Assembly (NCBI RefSeq): GCF_000379125.1
Contig: NZ_KB900626.1
Span: 2,738,667 to 2,802,666, forward strand
Source: Methylosinus sp. LW4
Lineage (GTDB): Bacteria > Pseudomonadota > Alphaproteobacteria > Rhizobiales > Beijerinckiaceae
Direction of reading: 5' to 3'
DNA length: 64,000 nt
How positions within the stretch are numbered: the first letter of the stretch is position 1; each line of letters begins with the position of its first letter. The translations under genes and the position numbers were made by a program. This document shows, piece after piece, positions 25,085-31,825 of this stretch. A model generated the notes under the pieces. The model worked only from the letters and a program-made list of their open reading frames with translations, was not told the DNA's origin and did no database searches.

Positions 25085-25996
25085 TCACGCCTCTCTGTCG
25101 GCCGCCAAAGGCGCGAGACGCCCGGCCTCCCAGCCGATGATCGCCTGCTTTCGCGTCAGCCCCCAATGATAGCCGGTGAGCGCGCCGCTCGCCCCGAGCA
25201 CGCGATGGCACGGCACGATGAAGGAAACGGGATTGCGCCCGACAGACGCGCCCACCGCTCGCGCGGCTCCGGGCTTGCCGAGCCGCCGCGCGAGCGCGCC
25301 GTAAGTGGTCGCCCGGCCCATGTCGATGTCGAGCAGCGCCTCCCAGACCGAAACGTCGAATTCCGAGCCGATCAGCACGAGGCGCAAGGGCCGGTCCGGC
25401 CGCCATTCCGCCGGATCGAAAGCGCGCCGCGCGTAAGCCGCGGTCGCCGCGCCATCGAGCGAGAATCGCGCCTTCGGCCAGCGACGGCGAAGATCGTCCA
25501 ACGCCTCCGCGCGCACGCCGTCGACGAAGCCGAGCCCGGCGAGGCCGCGCTCTGTCGCGACCAAAATCGCCTCGCCGAAAGGCGAAGGATGGAAGCCGTA
25601 GCGCATCTCCAGCCCCTCGCCGCCGCGCTTATATTCGCCCGGCGTCAGCGCCTCATGGGTCACGAAGAGATCATGCAGGCGCGAAGGACCGGAAAGACCG
25701 AGCGACAGCGAGGCGTCGAGCAGGTTCGTCTCGCCGCCGAGCAGCGCGCGCGCATGGCGCAGCGTCAACGCCTCGAGGAAGGCCTTGGGCGAGAGTCCCG
25801 CCCAGCGCCGGAACAAGGCGCGCAAATGCGCTTCGGACAGGCCCGCCGCCTCCGCCATTTCCTCGACCGCGGGCTGCCGGCGCCAATTCTCGCCGATGAA
25901 GCGGATCGTCTCCGCCACCTTGGCGTAATCCTCCTGCGGCCGCGTTTCGGCGAGAGGAGGGATGATGTCGGTGCGCAGGGTCATGCGGCGCATCAT
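25085..25996 (-). CDS. AraC-type HTH plus O6-methylguanine-DNA methyltransferase (Ada-like)
   Basis: 303 residues. Residues 20-120 form an AraC-type DNA-binding domain (two helix-turn-helices, LSEAHLRALFRRWAG). From 125 to 300 is an alkyl-DNA cysteine methyltransferase with the acceptor motif PCHRV and the arginine-finger region NPVSFIVPCHRVLGASGALTGYHWGL. The Ada N-terminal zinc domain that senses methylphosphotriesters is absent, so this may be a repair enzyme with DNA-binding or regulatory reach rather than a full Ada sensor. The exact start among several Met codons (25996, 25993, 25984) is unclear. Confidence 0.85.
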   Translation of the reverse strand: MMRRMTLRTDIIPPLAETRPQEDYAKVAETIRFIGENWRRQPAVEEMAEAAGLSEAHLRALFRRWAGLSPKAFLEALTLRHARALLGGETNLLDASLSLGLSGPSRLHDLFVTHEALTPGEYKRGGEGLEMRYGFHPSPFGEAILVATERGLAGLGFVDGVRAEALDDLRRRWPKARFSLDGAATAAYARRAFDPAEWRPDRPLRLVLIGSEFDVSVWEALLDIDMGRATTYGALARRLGKPGAARAVGASVGRNPVSFIVPCHRVLGASGALTGYHWGLTRKQAIIGWEAGRLAPLAADREA

Positions 25997-26032
25997 GGCG
26001 CGCGCGACCGAGAGCCGCCACCCGAAAACGCG

Positions 26033-26530
26033 TCAGGAATAAAACGGCCCGCGCTTGGCCGTCGCCAGCGCGCGCGAAAGCTCCTCGGCGAGCGCGGCCC
26101 TCTGCTCCGGCGCGAGAAAGCCGCCGATCTCGATGCGCTCCCCGCGCGAGACGAGCAGCACGCGCTGCATGCCGAACTCCTCGTCCTCTTCCGTCTCGAG
26201 CCGCAGCCAATAAGTGTCGAAACGCCGCTCCCGCCGCAGGCCATAGGCGCTCTTCTTGACGATGACGAGCTCGAAAGGGGTGAGGCTGATGCTCTCGAAA
26301 GCTCTGGCCGAACGAAAGCTCACACGCAGCGCGACATAGAGCGCCAGCACGTCCAGCCCCATGAAGCCGACGACCGGCCACGCGCCGAGAATATAGAAGG
26401 GAACCGACAGCGCGCATGTGCCCGCGCCGAACAGCAGGATGAACACATGCGCCTGCCGCAGCGTCATCGAGCGATGCGGGATCAGCCGCGTCTGATAAAT
26501 GGCTTCCGCAGAAGGTGCGCTCGCTGTCAC
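26033..26530 (-). CDS. DUF2244 family membrane protein
   Basis: 165 residues with two hydrophobic segments (about 28-50 and 52-70) and a cytoplasmic beta-rich C-terminus (FELVIVKKSAYG, WLRLETEEDEE). This fits the DUF2244 family common in alphaproteobacteria, function unknown. The start is a GTG at 26530 with AAAGG five bases upstream. It diverges from nth with only 44 bases between the starts, so their promoters overlap. Confidence 0.75.
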   Translation of the reverse strand: MTASAPSAEAIYQTRLIPHRSMTLRQAHVFILLFGAGTCALSVPFYILGAWPVVGFMGLDVLALYVALRVSFRSARAFESISLTPFELVIVKKSAYGLRRERRFDTYWLRLETEEDEEFGMQRVLLVSRGERIEIGGFLAPEQRAALAEELSRALATAKRGPFYS

Positions 26531-26574
26531 GCCGCCGCCTTTCGTTCTCCAGAATGCCGAGTTATAACGCCTTT

Positions 26575-27264
26575 ATGCCGAACGAAAAGAGCTCGCTCGC
26601 CAAGGCGCGGCGTCCCGCATCGCCGCGCAGCCGCGAGGCTGCGCGCATCGATGAGATTTTCGCGCGTCTCGAGGCGGCCGATCCGCATCCCAAAGGCGAG
26701 CTCGAGCATGTGAATGTCTTCACTCTGCTCGTCGCCGTGGTGCTCTCCGCCCAGGCGACCGACGTCGGCGTCAACAAGGCGACGCGCGCTCTGTTCCAAA
26801 TCGCCGACACGCCGCAAAAAATGCTCGCGCTCGGCGTCGAAGGGCTCTGCGGCTATATCAAGACGATCGGCCTCTATCCCACCAAGGCGAAGAATGTCAT
26901 CGCCCTCTGCGCGCAGCTGATCGAGAAGCACGGCGGCGAGGTTCCCTGCGACCGCGAGGCGCTGCAGGCGCTGCCCGGCGTCGGCCGCAAGACCGCCAAT
27001 GTGGTGCTCAACATCGCCTTTCATGTGCCGGTGATCGCGGTGGACACGCATATTTTCCGCGTCTCCAACCGGCTGCCGCTGACCAAGGGCAAGACCGTCG
27101 AGCAGGTGGAGGCCGGCCTCGAGAAAATCGTGCCCGAGCGCTTCAAGCTCCATGCGCATCACTGGCTGATCCTGCACGGCCGCTATGTGTGCAAGGCGCG
27201 CCGGCCGGAATGCGAGCGCTGCATCATCGCCGATCTCTGCCGTTTCGAGGGCAAGACGATCTGA
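26575..27264 (+). CDS. nth: Endonuclease III
   Basis: 229-residue bifunctional DNA glycosylase/AP lyase for oxidised pyrimidines. Helix-hairpin-helix LPGVGRKTANVVL with the catalytic lysine, catalytic aspartate in VDTHIFRVSNR, and a C-terminal [4Fe-4S] motif C-X6-C-X2-C-X5-C (CKARRPECERCIIADLC). ATG 26575 begins MPNEKSS; ATG 26554 is an alternative. A 15-bp direct repeat duplicates the last codons and the stop codon (27250-27282). Confidence 0.95.
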   Translation: MPNEKSSLAKARRPASPRSREAARIDEIFARLEAADPHPKGELEHVNVFTLLVAVVLSAQATDVGVNKATRALFQIADTPQKMLALGVEGLCGYIKTIGLYPTKAKNVIALCAQLIEKHGGEVPCDREALQALPGVGRKTANVVLNIAFHVPVIAVDTHIFRVSNRLPLTKGKTVEQVEAGLEKIVPERFKLHAHHWLILHGRYVCKARRPECERCIIADLCRFEGKTI

Positions 27265-27282
27265 GATGGCAAGACGATCTGA
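27250..27282. repeat. Tandem duplication of the nth stop region
   Basis: GGCAAGACGATCTGA occurs at 27250-27264 and again at 27268-27282 with an 18-base period. The first copy encodes GKTI and the TGA stop; the second would give the same in-frame GKTI-stop if the first stop were read through. Confidence 0.9.
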
Positions 27283-27670
27283 CGGCCAGCCCGCTCTTTT
27301 CGGGCCGGAATGTGCGCCAGCGCACGAACGTCGCCCCGCTCTCCCGCTAAACCACAGCCATAGTCCGGCCGCGTGGAGGGAGGGGTCATGGGTTTCGAAT
27401 TCTCCGCCCCTCGCGCGCGCCGAGCCGAGGCCACGAATCAGAAACCAATCATTAACGCAGCCCATAAAAAAGGCGGGTCGCGGCCGGTTTCGCAGGCGCC
27501 GGCGCGGACCGGCCCGAAGTGGATTATTTTCAGACAATTAGAGCGAAGCCAAAGGCCGGCCGAGCACAATCTCTGCGCTTGTCGCGCCGCGCGCGCCGAC
27601 TTATACGAACGTCTCCGCTTTCGCGCGGCCAGGCGCAGTTTCCGGCGTTTCGCCGTCACATCACGGCTCC
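27265..27670. other. 406-bp gap between nth and fzlA
   Basis: No gene found. After the stop duplication there are two short stem-loops: GCCCG/CGGGC with a CTCTTTT loop (27289-27305) and GTGCGC/GCGCAC (27312-27325). Either could end the nth transcript. A relatively AT-rich patch at 27460-27560 may hold the fzlA promoter. A run around 27310-27370 on the minus strand faintly resembles a tRNA D-arm but lacks the rest. Confidence 0.4.
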
Positions 27671-28363
27671 ATGCCCACTCTCTATCATCATCCGCTCTGC
27701 CCCCATTCCCGCTTCGTGCGGCTGATTCTCGCCGAATACGGGATCGAGACGACGCTGGTCGAGGAGCGGGCGGCCGAGCGGCGGCGGGAGTTTTTGACGC
27801 TCGACCCGGCCGGCAAGACGCCGGTGCTCGTCGACGACGACGGGACTGTGATTCCGGGCGCGAGCGTCATCGTCGAATATCTCGAGGATTGCCTGCCGCC
27901 GGATTTCCGCGGCCTGCGGCTGATGCCGCTCGGACTGCACGAGCGCATAGAGACGCGCCGGCTGATCGAATGGTTCAATGTCAAATTCTTCGACGAGGTG
28001 ACGAATTATCTGGTCACCGAGAAAGTCTACAAGCGCTTTCTCGCGCCGGAGATCGGCGGCGGCGCGCCGGACATGGATCTGCTGCGGGTCGCGCGCGCCA
28101 ATCTGCGTCCCCATATTCGCTATATCGGCTATCTGACCGAGGCGCGGCGCTGGCTGGCGGGCGAATCCCTCACCTATGCGGATTTCGCCGCTGCGGCTCA
28201 TCTCTCCTGCGTCGACTATCTGGGCGACGTGCCATGGGACGAGGACGAGACGGTCAAGCATTGGTATCAGCGGATCAAGTCGCGGCCGGCCTTCCGTCCC
28301 CTGCTGGCCGATCGCGCGCCGGGCATGACGCCGGGGCCGGTCTACGCCGAGCTGGACTTCTGA
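27671..28363 (+). CDS. fzlA: FzlA-like glutathione-S-transferase-fold division protein
   Basis: 230 residues with an N-terminal thioredoxin-like GST half (LYHHPLCPHSRFVRLILAEYG) and a helical C-terminal half. WFNVKFFDEVTNYLVTEK and the end of the protein (RPLLADRAPGMTPG and YAELDF) match the FtsZ-binding FzlA family of alphaproteobacteria, which shapes FtsZ filaments and is required for constriction in Caulobacter. The following queG gene is a common neighbour as far as I recall. If not FzlA it is a plain GST; the conserved C-terminal tail favours FzlA. Confidence 0.75.
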   Translation: MPTLYHHPLCPHSRFVRLILAEYGIETTLVEERAAERRREFLTLDPAGKTPVLVDDDGTVIPGASVIVEYLEDCLPPDFRGLRLMPLGLHERIETRRLIEWFNVKFFDEVTNYLVTEKVYKRFLAPEIGGGAPDMDLLRVARANLRPHIRYIGYLTEARRWLAGESLTYADFAAAAHLSCVDYLGDVPWDEDETVKHWYQRIKSRPAFRPLLADRAPGMTPGPVYAELDF

Positions 28364-29478
28364 GCCTCGAGCAGGCGCTGCGCGGCCGCGCGGCCACGCT
28401 CGGCTTCGATCTCTGCGCCATAGCCGCCGCCGACGCCCCGGCAGAGGCGGGCGAGCGGCTCGCGCAATGGCTCGAATCCGGCGCCCATGGCGATATGGAC
28501 TGGATGGCGGAAACCGCCGAGCGACGCGCCGCGCCCAAGGCGCTGTGGCCGCAGGCGCGCTCCATAATAATGCTCGGCGTCGATTACGGCGCGTCCGGCG
28601 ATCCGCTGGCGACGCTGGAGAAGCCCGATCGCGGCGCCGTGTCGCTCTATGCGCGCCGACGCGACTATCACGAGGTCATAAAGGGTCGGCTGAAGCAGCT
28701 CGCCGGCTTTCTGCTGGCGCAGGCCGGCGGCGGCGAGGTCAAGGTCTTCGTCGACACGGCGCCGGTGATGGAAAAGCCGCTGGCGCAGGCGGCCGGGCTC
28801 GGCTGGCAGGGCAAGCATACCAATCTCGTTTCGCGGCGCTTCGGCTCCTGGCTTCTGCTCGGCGCGATCTTCACCGATCTTTCGCTCACGCCCGATGCGC
28901 CGGAGCAGGATCATTGCGGCTCCTGCCGCGCCTGTCTCGACGCCTGCCCGACCAAGGCCTTTCCGGCGCCCTACCGCCTCGATGCGCGGCGCTGCGTCGC
29001 CTACCTCACCATAGAGCACAAGGGCCAGATCCCGCGCGAGTTCCGCGAAGCCATCGGCAATCGCATCTTCGGCTGCGACGATTGCCTCGCCGTCTGCCCC
29101 TGGAACAAATTCGCGCGAGCGACGCGGGACGCCAAGCTCGCCCTGCGCGAGGATCTCTCCGCGCTCCCCCTCGCCGATCTCGCCGCGCTGGACGACGCCG
29201 GCTTTCGCGCGCTCTTCGCGGGAACGCCGGTGAAGCGGCTCGGCCATGCGCGCTTTCGGCGCAATGTGGCGATCGCCATCGGCAATTCGAAAAACCCACG
29301 GCTCGCCGCCGCTCTCCGGCCGCTGCTCTCCGATTCGTCGGCGCTCGCGCGCGGCGCATCCGTCTGGGCGCTGGCGCGGCTTCTCCCTGCGGGAGATTTT
29401 TCCGCTCTCGCCGGGAAAGCTCTCGCCGAGGAAAAAGACGTAGCGGTGCGCGACGAGTGGGCAAAAGGACACACCTGA
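28360..29478 (+). CDS. queG: Epoxyqueuosine reductase
   Basis: About 372 residues, last step of queuosine tRNA modification. Two ferredoxin-like [4Fe-4S] sets, CGSCRACLDACPTKA and a C(DDC)-type CDDCLAVCPWNK, follow the cobalamin-binding N-terminal domain (SIIMLGVDYG, VFVDTAPVMEKPLA). A C-terminal HEAT-like repeat (ARGASVWALARLL) binds tRNA in the family. No ATG, GTG or TTG lies near the conserved N-terminus. A CTG at 28360 overlaps the fzlA stop as CTGA, the same geometry as an ATGA overlap, and I use it provisionally. The nearest upstream normal start is TTG 28261; the first internal ATG would remove about 45 conserved residues. Confidence 0.88.
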   Translation: MSLEQALRGRAATLGFDLCAIAAADAPAEAGERLAQWLESGAHGDMDWMAETAERRAAPKALWPQARSIIMLGVDYGASGDPLATLEKPDRGAVSLYARRRDYHEVIKGRLKQLAGFLLAQAGGGEVKVFVDTAPVMEKPLAQAAGLGWQGKHTNLVSRRFGSWLLLGAIFTDLSLTPDAPEQDHCGSCRACLDACPTKAFPAPYRLDARRCVAYLTIEHKGQIPREFREAIGNRIFGCDDCLAVCPWNKFARATRDAKLALREDLSALPLADLAALDDAGFRALFAGTPVKRLGHARFRRNVAIAIGNSKNPRLAAALRPLLSDSSALARGASVWALARLLPAGDFSALAGKALAEEKDVAVRDEWAKGHT

Positions 29479-29607
29479 CGAAAAAGTGACGCCGCGACGC
29501 AGATTGCCGCGGCGCAACGCCGGCGCATCCATGGATTCGCCGCAGCACAAACAGTAGAGTTCTCTGCGCCGCCCTCGGGCGCGCGCCTCACGCCGAACGC
29601 CGCCGCC

Positions 29608-30840
29608 ATGCCCAATGTTTCGCGACGCACAATAGATGATCCAGCCGCCGAGGCGGCGCGCCTTTTGGCGCGTCTCAGCATCATGCTGCTGTTCATCATC
29701 TCGCAGCTCGCGCCGATCCTGACGCGGCAGACCATCTATATACTGCTGCCCATCGGCGCCGCGCTGCTGCTGCTCTCGGCCAGCCTCGCGCCGGAGTCGC
29801 GGCGGCTGCGCGAGATCGCCGTGCTGGCGCTGACGCCGACCGCCCTCGCCGCTTTCTTCTTTGTCGGCTGGACGGGATTGTCGCTCGCCTGGACGCCCTT
29901 CGGCGCCGGCCCGGCGGAGCGCTACGCCAAGAGCGCCGCGACCTTGGCGCTGGTCGCCGCCGCCTGCGCTCTGCTGCCGGCGCGCACCAAGACCTCCAAT
30001 CTCAATCTCCTGCCGATCGGCACCGGCGCCGCCGCCGCGGCCCTCGCCGCCGTCGCTCTGCTCTCGGCGAATGGCGGCGATCCGCCGCTCGATCTCGACA
30101 GCAATGCGCTGCAGCGCGCCGGCCTCGGCCTGGCGCTGGCGATCTGGCCGGCGCTCGGCGCGCTGGCGCTGCGCGGACGCTGGGTGTCCGCCGCCCTTCT
30201 CGCTCTCGTCAGCGTCGCCGCCTGCCTGCTGGCGCGCGCGCCCAATGCGCTGCCCGCGCTGATAGTCGGCGCGCTGGCGCTGGCGCTGTCCTTCGGCAAG
30301 GCGCGACGCGCCGGCTCGCTGCTGGCGATCCTCTCGGCGGCGCTGATCCTGCTGGCTCCGCTGGCGCCCATCCTCGTGCATCTCGTCGCGCCCGAGCGGC
30401 TGCCGACCTTCGCCGCCCCGCTCGAGACATGGGGACGAATCATCGCCAATGACGGGCCGCGGCTCCTCATCGGCCATGGCTTCGGCGCGGCGGTCTTCGG
30501 CGTCGCCGGGCATTATCTCTACCCGGACACGCCGCGCAGCATGCTGTTCCAAGTGTGGTTCGATCTCGGCGTTCTCGGCGCGCTCGGCCTCGCCGCCGTC
30601 GTCGCCCGCGCCTTTTATGTCATCGGGCGGACACGGCCGGTGCTCGCGCCCTTCCTGCTCGGCGGCCTGGCGACGGGTCTGACGATCTGCGTGCTGGGAC
30701 CGGCGGCCGAGCAGCTCTGGTGGCTGACGCTCGCCGGCCTCAATGCAATCGCCTATGCTCTCGTGCTGAAGGGGCAGTTCCGCACGCGCCGCCCGCGCCT
30801 CGAGCCCAATGGCGGAATGGGACGGCTCGTCGTCCGATGA
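29608..30840 (+). CDS. O-antigen ligase/polymerase-like membrane protein
   Basis: 410 residues with about ten hydrophobic helices and a loop region containing ETWGRIIANDGPRLLIGHGFGAAVFG, the W-x-R and GHGFG pattern of the O-antigen ligase/Wzy superfamily. It may transfer or polymerise a surface glycan. No other polysaccharide gene is nearby, so the substrate is unknown. The loop is short for a WaaL ligase. Confidence 0.6.
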   Translation: MPNVSRRTIDDPAAEAARLLARLSIMLLFIISQLAPILTRQTIYILLPIGAALLLLSASLAPESRRLREIAVLALTPTALAAFFFVGWTGLSLAWTPFGAGPAERYAKSAATLALVAAACALLPARTKTSNLNLLPIGTGAAAAALAAVALLSANGGDPPLDLDSNALQRAGLGLALAIWPALGALALRGRWVSAALLALVSVAACLLARAPNALPALIVGALALALSFGKARRAGSLLAILSAALILLAPLAPILVHLVAPERLPTFAAPLETWGRIIANDGPRLLIGHGFGAAVFGVAGHYLYPDTPRSMLFQVWFDLGVLGALGLAAVVARAFYVIGRTRPVLAPFLLGGLATGLTICVLGPAAEQLWWLTLAGLNAIAYALVLKGQFRTRRPRLEPNGGMGRLVVR

Positions 30841-30854
30841 CGCTTTGACGCTTC

Positions 30855-31172
30855 TTATTGCGGGCAGGCGATTCCGCGGGCGACGCTGACCTGACCGTCC
30901 GAGCCTTCGACGCGAGTGACGGCCAGCACGCAATCCTCGTCATCGGCGCCATAGGCGCGGCCGATCAGAATCGCCGGACCATCGCCGAAGGGACGCAGCA
31001 CGGTCGCGCTGTCGCCGAGCGTCGTCCTGGTGATGAGAGAGGGCGCAGCAGGCGCCTCGAAACGCGCGCCGAGCGACGGCGTGGCGGCGACGGACGCGCC
31101 GAGGCTGGCCGCGACCGTCACGGCGAGAAGAATTCGCGAATTTCTCGACAGGACCGAATTTCTCGACACCAT
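30855..31172 (-). CDS. Small exported protein, unknown
   Basis: 105 residues with a Sec signal peptide (about residues 1-35, LLAVTVAASLGASVAA) and a compact beta-rich mature part with two cysteines (DEDCVLAV and GIACPQ at the end), possibly one disulfide. Convergent with the preceding membrane protein with 14 bases between. No family recognised. Confidence 0.55.
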   Translation of the reverse strand: MVSRNSVLSRNSRILLAVTVAASLGASVAATPSLGARFEAPAAPSLITRTTLGDSATVLRPFGDGPAILIGRAYGADDEDCVLAVTRVEGSDGQVSVARGIACPQ

Positions 31173-31295
31173 GATTCGACGCTCCCGGCGAAGGGCCGAC
31201 TGGAGCGAGGAACTCTCCCCGAAGCGTCGGCCGCGCCTCTCATGGGCTGTAACGCGGCGACGTCGGCGATGGTTGCAGAGACCGTAGAAACCGAA

Positions 31296-31317
31296 AGGCG
31301 AGGCCGGAGCCTCGCCT
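31296..31317 (-). terminator. Intrinsic terminator of the following small gene
   Basis: AGGCGAGGC (31296-31304) and GCCTCGCCT (31309-31317) form a perfect 9-bp stem with a 4-base loop. Reading on the minus strand it is followed by TTTCGGTTTCT. It lies 20 bases after the stop of the gene at 31337-31663. Confidence 0.65.
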
Positions 31318-31336
31318 CAATGCCTTTCCTCGCGCC

Positions 31337-31663
31337 TCACTCGCAGACGCGGGTGGGACGATAGCCGACGACGACGCCATATTCGTCGAACACCGGGCGA
31401 CGCTCGCGCCAGCAGCGATAGGGCGGCGGCGCTTCATAGACCGGGGCCGGATAATAGGCCGGCGCGCCATAATAGGGCGGGGGCGGCGCAACCGGACGCG
31501 CTGCGCCGCCGGCGAGCGCGCCGAGCGCGAAGCCGCCGATGCCCGCGGCGATGGCCGCGCCCGGATCGCCCGCAGCGGCCGGCGCGGCCGTCACGATCGG
31601 CGCGACGCCGAGGCCGAGCGCGACGAGCGCGCCCGCGAATTTTCGTGCCGAAATCTCCCTCAT
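31337..31663 (-). CDS. Small exported Gly/Pro/Tyr-rich protein
   Basis: 108 residues. A signal peptide (ends near TAAPAAAG) is followed by a short glycine-zipper-like hydrophobic stretch (AAIAAGIGGFALGALAGGAA), a Pro/Tyr-rich linker and a C-terminus with two cysteines (YRCWRERRPVFDEYGVVVGYRPTRVCE). This layout is common in small outer-membrane-associated alphaproteobacterial proteins of unknown function. ATG 31663 has GGAGAGAG just upstream; a GTG at 31678 is possible. A terminator follows. Confidence 0.6.
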   Translation of the reverse strand: MREISARKFAGALVALGLGVAPIVTAAPAAAGDPGAAIAAGIGGFALGALAGGAARPVAPPPPYYGAPAYYPAPVYEAPPPYRCWRERRPVFDEYGVVVGYRPTRVCE

Positions 31664-31825
31664 GACTCTCTCCATCACACCAGGGGCGTCGCTCGGACGG
31701 CCTGTCCCCGAGTCGCGCCCACTAGCCGCGCGCCGAGCGCGTCGATGAAAGCCAGAAAACGTAAATGAACGGCGAAAACGTGGCCGTGCCCCGCGCGTTT
31801 TTCTAATTTTCGACGGGTGATGCGC

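Noticed and set aside
27310-27370. Possible tRNA on the minus strand
   Set aside because: A D-arm-like run is present, but no acceptor stem, anticodon arm or T-loop can be drawn in order.
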